Source: JAKEHA01 sp964560355 (GTDB taxonomy: Bacteria > Krumholzibacteriota > Krumholzibacteriia > WVZY01 > JAKEHA01). From it: a DNA stretch of 12,122 bases. How positions within the stretch are numbered: the stretch's first letter is position 1; every line of letters begins with the position of its first letter. A program made the position numbers and the translations under genes. Shown here piece after piece: positions 5,609 to 12,122 of this stretch. The notes under the pieces are model-generated. The model made no database searches. It saw nothing but the letters and a program-made list of their open reading frames with translations, and had not been told where the DNA came from. The stretch is taken from positions 1 through 12,122 of the forward strand of contig CAZLLI010000080.1 in the NCBI GenBank assembly GCA_964560355.1, given 5' to 3'.

Positions 5609-7945
5609 GTGCGCAAACTCACGCTCCAAGTGGTGACGCTCCCTAAATCGTTGCTCGTCGTCACCGTTCTCGCGGCTCTCTTCGTCGACACCGCGCCGTC
5701 CTTGGCCGGGACCTACGCGCCCCTTTGGAGCCATCGCATCGGGGGTGTGTCCGACGAAAATGAGATCCACGTCGCCTACGACCCGTCCGGGAACATCGTC
5801 TTCGCGGGCGACTTTTCCGGCACGGTCAACATGGGAGGCGGCGACCTAGTCAGCGTGGGAAACACGGACATCGTGCTGGCCAAGTTCAACGCCGCCGGCG
5901 TGCATCAGTGGAGCCAGCGCTTCGGGGACGGAAACACTCAGTTCGCGTACGCGGTGACGACCGACCTTTCCGGGAACGTGATCGTGGTGGGATCCTTCGA
6001 TGGGTTTCTGGACTTCGGTCCTGGCCCGCTCGTCAGCGCCGGGAGCTTCGACATCTACGTCGCGAAGTTCAACTCCTATGGCGTCCACCAATGGAGCCAG
6101 CGCTTCGGAGACGCAAGCGACCAGTACGCGTATACGGTCGCGACCGACGCCGCCGGGAACGTGTTCGTCGGCGGTACCATGACCGGCACGGTGAATTTCG
6201 GCGGCGGGAACCTCGTCGCCCTCGGCTACGACGCCTACGTGGCCAAGTTCAGCGCCACCGGCGTTCATCAATGGAGCCAGCGTTACGGCGACGCCAACGT
6301 GCAAATCCTCGCATCGCTGGCAACCGACAATGCCGCCAATGTCATCATGGCCGGCCGGTTCGCGGGTACGGCGAACTTCGGGGGCGGGAACCTCACCAGC
6401 GCGGGCGCCTACGACGCGTTCCTCGCCAAGCTCAACGGCGCCGGCGTGCACCAGTGGAGCCAGCGCTTCGGCGACGCGAGCCAACAGCTCGGCGGTCCCG
6501 TGGCCACGGACGCATCCGGGAACATCGGGTTGACCGGCGGCTTCGCCGGCACCATCAATCTCGGCGGCGGCCCGCTCGTTAGTCTGGGCGACGGCGACGT
6601 CTTCCTCGCCAAGTTCAATTCCGCCGGCGTCCACCAGTGGAGCAAGCGATTCGGCGACGCCACGGACCAATACGCGAGCGGGCTCGCGGCCGACGCGCAG
6701 GGCAATTGGGTCTTGAGCGGCGACTTCTTGGGGTCGATCAATCTCGGCGGCGCGACGTTGTTCGCGGTCGGGAGCTACTACGATACGTTCATCTCGAAGT
6801 TCAACAGCGCCGGCGCGCACGTGTGGAGCGCCGCCTGGGTAGGTCCGCAAGACCAGTACAGCCTCACGCTGGCCGTCGGTCCGACCGGCAGTACGTGCGT
6901 GGGCGGATACTTTCTCGGTTCGGCGAACGTGGGAGGCGCGTATCTCTCCAGCGCCGGAGGTTACGACTGGTACCTGACCTCCATCGCGGGCGGATTCGTC
7001 GAGCCGTCGATCCTGAAGATCGTCGACGTGGGCAACGACCAAGGGCGTCAGGTTCGGATTCGCTTCACGCGCTCGGGAGAGGACGACCCCGCGGCCGCGA
7101 ATCCCGTCGAGCGCTACGACGCGTATCGACGCATCGATCCGCTCCCGGCGGGCGCGCCGGCGAGCGCGAACCCGTCACTCGTCGTGCCGTTGCGCGACGT
7201 CCTCGCGGCGCCCGGCTGGGTCTTCGCGGGCTCCGTCCCGGCGCACGGAAAGTCGGAGTACTACATGACCGCGCCGACCGCCGCCGACTCCACCATCCTC
7301 GGGATGTACCGCTCGGTGTTCTTCGTCACCGCGGCGACCGCCAGCCCCAGCATTTATTTCGAGTCGCCGCCCGACAGCGGCTACTCGGTCGACAATCTCG
7401 CGCCCGGTGCGCCGACGAGCTTCGTCTACGGCAGCGGCCTGCTCAAGTGGGATGAATCCACGGCGGAGGACTTCGATTACTTCTCCGTGTACGGATCCAA
7501 CACGATGTCGTTCGCCTCGGCCACGCTCATCGACTACACGGTCGCGACGTTGATGGACGTGAGCGGGTCGCCTTACACGTACTACTTCGCCACCGCCACC
7601 GACTTCGCCGGCAACGAAGGCAAGCCCGCGATGGTCAACACGCTCTCGGACGCAGGAACACCGCGGAGCTACGTGCTGTCGATCTCGTCGTACCCGAATC
7701 CCTTCAATCCGCGCACGACCATCCGCTACACGCTGCCGTCCAAGGGACGCGTCGCCATCGACGTGTACGACGCGCGCGGCGAGCGCGTGGCGAGTTTGCT
7801 CGACGAAGAAAAGCCGGCGGGGGCGTACACGCTACCGTGGGACGGGAGCGACGACAATGGAGCGCGCGTGAGCTCGGGCTTGTACTTCGCCCGCGTGACT
7901 CACGCGAGCGGCACGAAGAGCTACAAAATGGTGCTGTTGAAGTAG
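5609..7945 (+). CDS. Secreted seven-repeat beta-propeller protein with linker domains and T9SS-type C-terminal domain
   Basis: The 778-residue product starts at GTG 5609, where MRKL leads into a good Sec signal peptide (hydrophobic core LLVVTVLAALFV, probable cleavage after SLA). The frame stays open to 5555, but that start lacks a ribosome binding site and would bury the signal. Residues 39-462 are seven repeats of 58-62 residues (W-S-x-R-F-G-D ... GNVxVxG ... FGGG ... AKFN), related in pattern to SBBP-type propeller repeats. Residues about 463-680 hold a region I read as fibronectin-III-like (KIVDVGNDQGRQVRIRF; DFDYFSVYGS; YYFATATDFAGNEG). The last ~85 residues (YPNPFNPRTTIRYTLP ... SGLYFARV ... 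KMVLLK) are a FlgD-like/Por-secretion-tail type domain, which in FCB bacteria directs type IX export or surface attachment. Location is thus probably extracellular or surface-bound; the ligand is unknown. Confidence 0.88.
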   Translation: MRKLTLQVVTLPKSLLVVTVLAALFVDTAPSLAGTYAPLWSHRIGGVSDENEIHVAYDPSGNIVFAGDFSGTVNMGGGDLVSVGNTDIVLAKFNAAGVHQWSQRFGDGNTQFAYAVTTDLSGNVIVVGSFDGFLDFGPGPLVSAGSFDIYVAKFNSYGVHQWSQRFGDASDQYAYTVATDAAGNVFVGGTMTGTVNFGGGNLVALGYDAYVAKFSATGVHQWSQRYGDANVQILASLATDNAANVIMAGRFAGTANFGGGNLTSAGAYDAFLAKLNGAGVHQWSQRFGDASQQLGGPVATDASGNIGLTGGFAGTINLGGGPLVSLGDGDVFLAKFNSAGVHQWSKRFGDATDQYASGLAADAQGNWVLSGDFLGSINLGGATLFAVGSYYDTFISKFNSAGAHVWSAAWVGPQDQYSLTLAVGPTGSTCVGGYFLGSANVGGAYLSSAGGYDWYLTSIAGGFVEPSILKIVDVGNDQGRQVRIRFTRSGEDDPAAANPVERYDAYRRIDPLPAGAPASANPSLVVPLRDVLAAPGWVFAGSVPAHGKSEYYMTAPTAADSTILGMYRSVFFVTAATASPSIYFESPPDSGYSVDNLAPGAPTSFVYGSGLLKWDESTAEDFDYFSVYGSNTMSFASATLIDYTVATLMDVSGSPYTYYFATATDFAGNEGKPAMVNTLSDAGTPRSYVLSISSYPNPFNPRTTIRYTLPSKGRVAIDVYDARGERVASLLDEEKPAGAYTLPWDGSDDNGARVSSGLYFARVTHASGTKSYKMVLLK
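5723..6994 (+). repeat. Seven tandem ~61-codon repeats in the first propeller gene
   Basis: The unit starts at each (L/Q/V)WS, with copies beginning near 5723, 5906, 6089, 6269, 6452, 6635 and 6821. Lengths are 61, 61, 60, 61, 61, 62 and 58 codons. Copies 2-5 are the most alike (QWSQR[FY]GD). Copy 1 has an RIGG variant, and copies 6-7 drift, with copy 7 losing the RFGD motif and the final AKF. Such drift at the ends is usual where first and last blades close a propeller ring. Confidence 0.9.
7883..7945 (+). repeat. Near-identical 63-nt 3' end shared with the second propeller gene (copy 1)
   Basis: This segment, from the YFAR codons to the stop, differs from 9579-9641 at 6 of 63 positions, two of them within the stop codon. 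It includes a 29-nt stretch (7898-7926 versus 9594-9622) with no difference. Upstream in the C-terminal domain the two genes diverge much more. The protein is conserved here (only M/I differs), but synonymous positions are also nearly unchanged, which points to recent duplication or gene conversion of the tail. Confidence 0.8.
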
Positions 7946-7959
7946 ACTCACCGTCCGGA

Positions 7960-7964
7960 AAGGA
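7960..7964 (+). promoter_or_regulatory. Shine-Dalgarno AAGGA of the second propeller gene
   Basis: AAGGA lies 9 nt before ATG 7974, in the 28-nt gap between the two propeller genes. I see no terminator or promoter in the gap, so the two genes most likely form one transcript. Confidence 0.7.
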
Positions 7965-7973
7965 TCGTCCCCT

Positions 7974-9641
7974 ATGCGACTCTCCTCCCGAACTGCATCG
8001 CTCGCCGTTTGCCTCGCGGGGTGCGTGACGATCGCTCACGCGGACGCCCGCGCCTCGGTTACCCACCTGTGGAGCCAACATTTCGGAGACGCGATCGCCC
8101 AGTTCTCCCGTTCGGTAACGACCGATGGGAGCGGGAACGTGATCGTTGTTGGCTTCTTTCGCGGGACGGTCAACTTTGGCGGCGGCAACCTCACCAGTGC
8201 AGGGGGTTTCGACATCTTCGTCGCGAAATTCAACGGCGCGGGGGTTCATCAGTGGAGCCAGCGCTTCGGCGACGCAAGCGACCAGCGCGCCTTTTCCGTT
8301 AAGACGGGTTTGGGCGGGGATATCTTCGTTACCGGCTCCTTTTCGGGGACGGTCAACTTCGGCGGCGGTGACCTCACCAGCATGGGCTCCAACGACATCT
8401 GGGTGGCGCGGTTCACCTGGGACGGCTCCCACAAATGGAGCCAGCGCTTCGGGGATGCGAGCGCCCAAGAAGCCTACTCTCTCGCCACCGATGCGGGCGG
8501 GAATGTAATCATCGCCGGCGCCTTTGACGGGACGGTCAACTTCGGCGGCGGCAATCGCACCAGCGCCGGATTGAAGGACATCTTCGTCGCGAAGTTCGAT
8601 CAAGACGGCGCCCATCTGTGGAGCAAACGCTTCGGGGACGCGAACGACAACGTGGCCGAATCGGTGGCGACGGACCCCTTCGGGTACGTCATCGTCGCGG
8701 GCGATTTCTATGGGACGGTCAACTTCGGGGGCAGCGACCTTGTCAGCGCGGGGTTTAGCGACATCTTCGTCGTGAAGTTCGACGCCGCGGGGGCCCACCA
8801 ATGGAGCAAGCGATTTGGGGATTTGCCCGGTCAGAACGCCTATGGTGTGGCAACGGATTTGGACAGCGACGTGATTATCACAGGCGCGTTTGGGGGGACC
8901 GTCAATTTCGGCGGCGGCGATCTCACGAGCGCGGGAGGGGCCGATATATTTGTGGCGAAACTCAACAGCGAGGGAGTGCATAAGTGGAGCCGGCGCTACG
9001 GGGACGCCGGCAATCAGACCGGTTATTCCGTGACGGCGGATGCGAGCGGGAACGTCGTGGTCACCGGTTACTTTTGGGGGACGGTCAACTTCGGGGGCAG
9101 CGACCTAATTAGCGGGGGGCTTGCCGACATCTTCGTCGCGAAGTTGGATGTGGATGGTCTTCACCAATGGAGCCAGGGCTTCGGCGATGGAGAACCTCAA
9201 GCAGGATATTCCGTCGCGACCGATGCGAGCGGGGATGTATTCGCGACCGGAGACATGGGAGGAACGGTCGACTTCGGGGGCGGAAACCACACTAGCGCTG
9301 GGCTCGAGGACATCTACCTCGCGAAGTTCAGTGGGATACTTTCCGCCATCGGCGAGACACCCGAGAACGCGCTCTCGCTCTTTGCGTATCCCAATCCTTT
9401 CAACCCGCACACGACGATTGAGTTCACCCTACCGTCGCGCGGTCGTGTGGTGGTGAGCGTGTACGACGCGCGCGGCGTGCGCGTCACGACCTTGATGGAC
9501 GAGGACGCGGCGGCGGGGACGCACTCTCGCGACTGGAACGGAACTGACGTGGGCGGCGAGAGAGTTAGTTCGGGGGTTTACTTCGCCCGCGTCACTCACG
9601 CGAGCGGCACGAAGAGCTACAAGATAGTGCTCTTGAAGTGA
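7974..9641 (+). CDS. Secreted seven-repeat beta-propeller protein with T9SS-type C-terminal domain
   Basis: This 555-residue paralogue of the preceding gene lacks the fibronectin-like middle. The N-terminus (MRLSSRTASLAVCLAGC...) is an export signal with two possible fates: cleavage after AHA near residue 23, or a lipobox-like LAGC with Cys17. The first fits better with the C-terminal sorting domain. Residues 32-454 are seven 61-residue repeats, the last cut at 57. They are strikingly regular: GTV(N/D)FGG occurs in all seven and DI(F/W/Y) in all seven. Seven copies suit a seven-bladed beta-propeller, a scaffold for binding proteins or glycans. The final ~90 residues (YPNPFNPHTTIEFTLP ... SGVYFARV ... 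KIVLLK) match the paralogue's sorting domain. The start has a good AAGGA site. The stop lies only 7 nt from that of the convergent nuoF. Confidence 0.9.
   Translation: MRLSSRTASLAVCLAGCVTIAHADARASVTHLWSQHFGDAIAQFSRSVTTDGSGNVIVVGFFRGTVNFGGGNLTSAGGFDIFVAKFNGAGVHQWSQRFGDASDQRAFSVKTGLGGDIFVTGSFSGTVNFGGGDLTSMGSNDIWVARFTWDGSHKWSQRFGDASAQEAYSLATDAGGNVIIAGAFDGTVNFGGGNRTSAGLKDIFVAKFDQDGAHLWSKRFGDANDNVAESVATDPFGYVIVAGDFYGTVNFGGSDLVSAGFSDIFVVKFDAAGAHQWSKRFGDLPGQNAYGVATDLDSDVIITGAFGGTVNFGGGDLTSAGGADIFVAKLNSEGVHKWSRRYGDAGNQTGYSVTADASGNVVVTGYFWGTVNFGGSDLISGGLADIFVAKLDVDGLHQWSQGFGDGEPQAGYSVATDASGDVFATGDMGGTVDFGGGNHTSAGLEDIYLAKFSGILSAIGETPENALSLFAYPNPFNPHTTIEFTLPSRGRVVVSVYDARGVRVTTLMDEDAAAGTHSRDWNGTDVGGERVSSGVYFARVTHASGTKSYKIVLLK
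8067..9335 (+). repeat. Seven tandem 183-nt repeats in the second propeller gene
   Basis: Copies begin at 8067, 8250, 8433, 8616, 8799, 8982 and 9165, an exact 183-nt period; the last copy has 171 nt. The period shows at DNA level too. A block reading GGGACGGTCAACTT(C/T) recurs at the same phase in five copies, and the fifth copy has a close variant. Compared with the neighbouring gene the copies are more uniform, suggesting younger amplification or ongoing homogenisation. Confidence 0.93.
9579..9641 (+). repeat. Near-identical 63-nt 3' end shared with the first propeller gene (copy 2)
   Basis: This is the partner of 7883-7945, in the same orientation, 1,696 nt downstream. It encodes the end of the sorting-type domain (YFAR ... 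SYKIVLLK). Recombination between the two copies would fuse the genes or delete the second one. Confidence 0.8.
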
Positions 9642-9648
9642 GAGCCGG

Positions 9649-10956
9649 CTAGAGGGCGCGCGACTCGAGGTTCACGCCGCCCGCGTGGAGCTTGCGTTCG
9701 GGGGCCTTGGCGCGCGCGATGTAGGCTTCGAATTCGCCGCGGAACTTCTTGAGGTAGCTCGCGGCGGGAATGGCGGCGCTGTCGGCCAGCACGCACACGG
9801 TGCGACCCAGCATGTCGGGGCAGATCGACAGCATGAGGTCGATGTCCTCGGGGCGTCCCCGGCCGGTGCGAATGCGGTTCACGATCTCGTACAGCCAGTA
9901 GGTTCCTTCGCGGCACGGCGGGCACTGGCCGCACGACTCGTGCGCGTAGAAGCGCAGCACCACTTCCAGCGCCTTCACCACGTCGGTGTCTTCGTCGAGC
10001 ACCATGATCGCGCCCGAACCCACCATGGTGCCCATGGCGGCGAGCGCTTCGTAGTCGAGCTTGGCGCTGCGCGCTTCGTCGGCGGTGAGGATCGCCGACG
10101 ACGAACCGCCGGGAATGACCGCTTTCAATTTCTTCCCGCCCTTTATGCCGCCCGTCGACTGCTCGATGAACTCCCACAGATTGACGCCGAAGGCGCCTTC
10201 GTACACGCCGGGGCGTTCGACCATGCCGGAGATCGAAAACAGCATGGTGCCCTTGCTCTTCTCGGTGCCGATGGCGGCGTACGCGTCCGCGCCGTTGGTC
10301 ATGATCCACGGCAGCGCGGAAATCGTTTCGACGTTGTTGACGACGGTCGGGCAGTCGAACACACCCACGATGGCGGGAAAGGGCGGCTTCGGTCGCGGCT
10401 GGCCCTTCTTGCCCTCCAGCGATTCGATGAGTCCGGTTTCGTCGCCGCAGATGTACGCGCCCGCACCGCGATGAATCACGACGTCGACGTCGCAGCCCGA
10501 ACCCTTGATGTTCTTGCCGAGATAACCCTTCGCGTACGCTTCCTTGACCGCCGCGTCCAAGCGCGCGAACGGAAAGTCGTACTCGCCGCGGATGTAGATG
10601 TACGCGGTCTTGATCCCGACCGCGTAGCAGCAAATAATGATGCCCTCGATCAGCGCGTGCGGGTCGCGCTCGAGAATCAAACGGTCCTTGAACGTCCCCG
10701 GCTCGCCCTCGTCGGCGTTGACGCACAGGTATTTCGGCTTGTCGGTGTTCTTGGGGATGAAGCTCCACTTCATGCCGGTCGGAAATCCCGCGCCGCCGCG
10801 CCCGCGCAATCCGGAGCGCTTCACTTCGTCGATGACGTCGTCGGGCTTCATCTTGAAGAGCTTCTTCAAGGTGCCGTAACCGCCGAGCGCGAGGTATCCC
10901 TCGAGCGTGTGCGCGTTCTTCTCGCCGAAGCGAGCGGAGATGATGGTCGGCGTCAT
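9649..10956 (-). CDS. nuoF: NADH-quinone oxidoreductase subunit F, NADH-binding
   Basis: This 435-residue subunit oxidises NADH through FMN and passes electrons to its [4Fe-4S] cluster N3. Family motifs seen: the glycine-rich nucleotide loop SGLRGRGGAGFPTGMKW (48-64), NADEGEPGTFKDR (80-92) in the FMN/NADH site, GAGAYICGDETGLIESLEGK (164-183), and the cluster ligands ESCGQCPPCREG with C342, C345, C348 plus C388. The length is typical. ATG 10956 overlaps the nuoE stop by 4 nt (ATGA), so translation is coupled to nuoE; the frame stays open further upstream but only inside nuoE. In ordinary operons nuoG follows directly. Here nuoF ends tail-to-tail with a plus-strand propeller gene and is the last gene of the nuoDEF unit. 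Confidence 0.98.
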   Translation of the reverse strand: MTPTIISARFGEKNAHTLEGYLALGGYGTLKKLFKMKPDDVIDEVKRSGLRGRGGAGFPTGMKWSFIPKNTDKPKYLCVNADEGEPGTFKDRLILERDPHALIEGIIICCYAVGIKTAYIYIRGEYDFPFARLDAAVKEAYAKGYLGKNIKGSGCDVDVVIHRGAGAYICGDETGLIESLEGKKGQPRPKPPFPAIVGVFDCPTVVNNVETISALPWIMTNGADAYAAIGTEKSKGTMLFSISGMVERPGVYEGAFGVNLWEFIEQSTGGIKGGKKLKAVIPGGSSSAILTADEARSAKLDYEALAAMGTMVGSGAIMVLDEDTDVVKALEVVLRFYAHESCGQCPPCREGTYWLYEIVNRIRTGRGRPEDIDLMLSICPDMLGRTVCVLADSAAIPAASYLKKFRGEFEAYIARAKAPERKLHAGGVNLESRAL

Positions 10957-11495
10957 GCGTGGTCCTCGCTCGCGGGGTCGCGGCCGTGCTTGCACGCCTC
11001 GAGTATGCGCTCGAGCTTGTCGGCCGAGAGGTTCTCGAAGTAGCGGTTGTCCATGCGCATCATCGGTGCCGTGCCGCACGACCCCAGGCACTCGACCAAC
11101 TCGAAGCTGAAGGTTCCGTCGGGCGTCTTTTCGCCCGGGCCGATGCCGAGCTTCTTCTCGATGACGCCCTGCAGGTTCTCGTAACCGCGCATCCAGCACG
11201 AAAGCGTGCGGCACAACTGAATGTGGTGCTTCCCGGTCGGCTCGGTCTTGAACATGGTGTAGAACTCGACCACCGCAAAGACGGCGACGGCGGGCTGCTC
11301 CAAGCGCTTGGCGACGTACTCCATCGCTTCGACGGTGATGTGGCCCTCTTGGTCCTGCACCAGCCACAGCGCGGGCAGAATCACCGCGCGCTTGGTGGGA
11401 TACTTGGGGAGCAGGTCGGCGAACTTGGCTTCGCTCTCCTTCGAGAAGGCGAAGGGCTTGCCGCTCGGCGCGAGTGCGTGGGTTCGGTGCGACAT
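10953..11495 (-). CDS. nuoE: NADH-quinone oxidoreductase subunit E
   Basis: This 180-residue thioredoxin-fold subunit of the NADH module carries the N1a [2Fe-2S] cluster. Ligands are C95 and C100 (CRTLSC) and C136 and C140 (CLGSC), with the expected spacing. The helical N-terminal part (SEAKFADLLPKYPTKRAVILPALWLVQ, in two blocks around residues 21-47) and VVEFYTMF are also typical. It starts 1 nt after the nuoD stop (TAG-c-ATG) and overlaps nuoF by 4 nt. I see nothing unusual in it. Confidence 0.97.
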   Translation of the reverse strand: MSHRTHALAPSGKPFAFSKESEAKFADLLPKYPTKRAVILPALWLVQDQEGHITVEAMEYVAKRLEQPAVAVFAVVEFYTMFKTEPTGKHHIQLCRTLSCWMRGYENLQGVIEKKLGIGPGEKTPDGTFSFELVECLGSCGTAPMMRMDNRYFENLSADKLERILEACKHGRDPASEDHA

Positions 11496-11496
11496 G

Positions 11497-12122
11497 CTAG
11501 CGGTCCAACTCGCCCGCGACGACGTTCAATCCGCCCAGGATGGCGACGATGTCCGCCACCATGCCGCCTTCGACCAAAAACTTGAGCGTGTTCATCGTGT
11601 AGAAGCACGGCGGGCGCACCTTGATGCGGTACGGGTGTCCGCTGCCGTCGGAAATAATGTAGAAGCCGAGCTCGCCGTTGGGCGTCTCGGTGGCGTCGTA
11701 GATGCGGCCTGCGGGCGGCTGCACGCCTTCGATCACCAGCTTGAAGTGATTGATGAGCGACTCCATCGACGTGTGGACCTTTTCCTTGGGTGGCAGCATC
11801 ACACGCTTGTCGTCGATGTTGATGGGACCGTCGGGGACGCGGTCGATGGCCTGGTGGATGATCTTCAAGCTCTCTTCCATCTCCGCGATGCGAACCATGA
11901 GACGGTCGAAGGCGTCGCCGTTGGCGCCCACGGGAATGTCGAAATCGAAGGTCTCGTACCCGTAGTACGGGCGCACCTTGCGCAGGTCGAGATCGGCGCC
12001 GCTCGCGCGCAGGCACGGTCCCGTCCACCCGAACGAGAGCGCGTCTTCCTTGCTGATGATACCGACACCGCGCGTGCGGTCCTGGAAGATGCGGTTCTTG
12101 ACCACCAAGCCCTTCACGTCCG
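11497..12122 (-). CDS. nuoD: NADH-quinone oxidoreductase subunit D, C-terminal part (5' end outside window)
   Basis: The frame enters from the right edge and gives the last 208 residues of the 49-kDa quinone-site subunit, usually about 400 residues. Recognisable pieces are NRIFQDRTRGVGIISKEDAL, GWTGPCLRASG, DLRKVRPYYGYE, HFKLVIEG, ETPNGELGFY and RPPCFYTMNTL. The extreme C-terminus reads ADIVAILGGLNVVAGELDR. Most homologues have SxD at the position of GLN here (…SLDxVxGExDR), so an otherwise well-kept aspartate is Asn. The upstream part, probably preceded by nuoABC, is not in the window, nor is its promoter. nuoE follows by 1 nt. Confidence 0.97.
   Translation of the reverse strand, partial: DVKGLVVKNRIFQDRTRGVGIISKEDALSFGWTGPCLRASGADLDLRKVRPYYGYETFDFDIPVGANGDAFDRLMVRIAEMEESLKIIHQAIDRVPDGPINIDDKRVMLPPKEKVHTSMESLINHFKLVIEGVQPPAGRIYDATETPNGELGFYIISDGSGHPYRIKVRPPCFYTMNTLKFLVEGGMVADIVAILGGLNVVAGELDR

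Noticed and set aside
8016..8024. Lipobox LAGC in the second propeller protein, suggesting a lipoprotein
   Set aside because: The motif fits, but it lies inside the hydrophobic core of a signal that also has a good cleavage site (AHA) further on, and the protein ends with a C-terminal sorting-type domain. Left as a minor alternative, not called.
5846..8981. Two long minus-strand open frames (398 and 425 codons) with repeating peptides opposite the propeller genes
   Set aside because: The periodicity is simply that of the plus-strand repeats read backwards. The signal peptides, repeat fold pattern and C-terminal domain all lie on the plus strand.
8067..9335. Regular 183-nt periodicity considered as a CRISPR-like or satellite array
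   Set aside because: The period is far longer than CRISPR units, there are no spacers, and the frame is preserved through all copies, so this is protein-level repetition.
9612..9634. Inverted repeat AAGAGC/GCTCTT with an 11-nt loop at the end of the second propeller gene, considered as a terminator
   Set aside because: A 6-bp stem with a long loop, inside coding sequence and without a following U-run on either strand. The matching site in the first gene does not pair perfectly.
9643..9650. Palindrome AGCCGGCT between the convergent stops
   Set aside because: It has no loop and is only 8 bp long, which is common by chance in GC-rich DNA; not a terminator or convincing operator.
9685..11043. 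A 452-codon plus-strand open frame opposite nuoF
   Set aside because: Antisense shadow of nuoF. The composition (many Arg, His, Val, Ala) reflects mirrored third-position GC bias, and there is no ribosome binding site or motif.

Overview
The window looks like a piece of a high-GC bacterial chromosome from the FCB superphylum, possibly a Candidatus Eisenbacteria- or Latescibacteria-like lineage. This placement is an inference. It rests on the GC-rich coding style and on two secreted proteins that end in a YPNPFNP...SGxYFAR...LLK sorting-type C-terminal domain. No marker gene for phylogeny is present.

Layout, left to right. Bases 2-721 (+) are the 3' part of a sigma-54-dependent activator, overlapping by 4 nt (ATGA) an archaemetzincin-type zinc protease (718-1272, +). 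A perfect 9-bp inverted repeat fills the 30-nt gap to the convergent respiratory genes. From 1303 to 12122 the minus strand carries complex I (NADH:quinone oxidoreductase) genes. Read in the direction of transcription they are nuoD (cut by the right edge), nuoE, nuoF, a 4.3-kb interruption, nuoG, nuoH, nuoJ, a small secreted protein, and nuoK. The interruption (about 5377-9648) has two tandem plus-strand genes for large exported proteins. Each contains exactly seven copies of a ~61-residue WSxRFGD...GNVxVxGxFxGTVNFGGG...DIFVAKF repeat, most simply read as a seven-bladed beta-propeller, followed by the C-terminal domain.

The complex I genes are tightly packed (1-nt gaps, 4-nt overlaps), so the insertion separates two transcription units. 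nuoDEF runs tail-to-tail into the second propeller gene with only 7 nt between the stop codons. nuoGHJ-x-K starts from its own likely sigma-70-type promoter (TTGACA, 17 nt, TAGCGT) in the divergent region 5377-5608. That region also holds an extended -10 element (TGCTATACT) facing the propeller genes.

Most notable points: (1) the propeller pair lies inside the NADH module of complex I, between nuoF and nuoG; (2) an exported ~116-aa protein is wedged between nuoJ and nuoK, in apparent translational coupling; (3) nuoI is absent from its usual place between nuoH and nuoJ, and nuoLMN do not follow nuoK; (4) NuoG is short but keeps ligands for an N7-type cluster, and NuoH is long; (5) a sigma-54 activator is coupled to an archaemetzincin. 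I found no RNA gene, CRISPR array, transposase or integrase.
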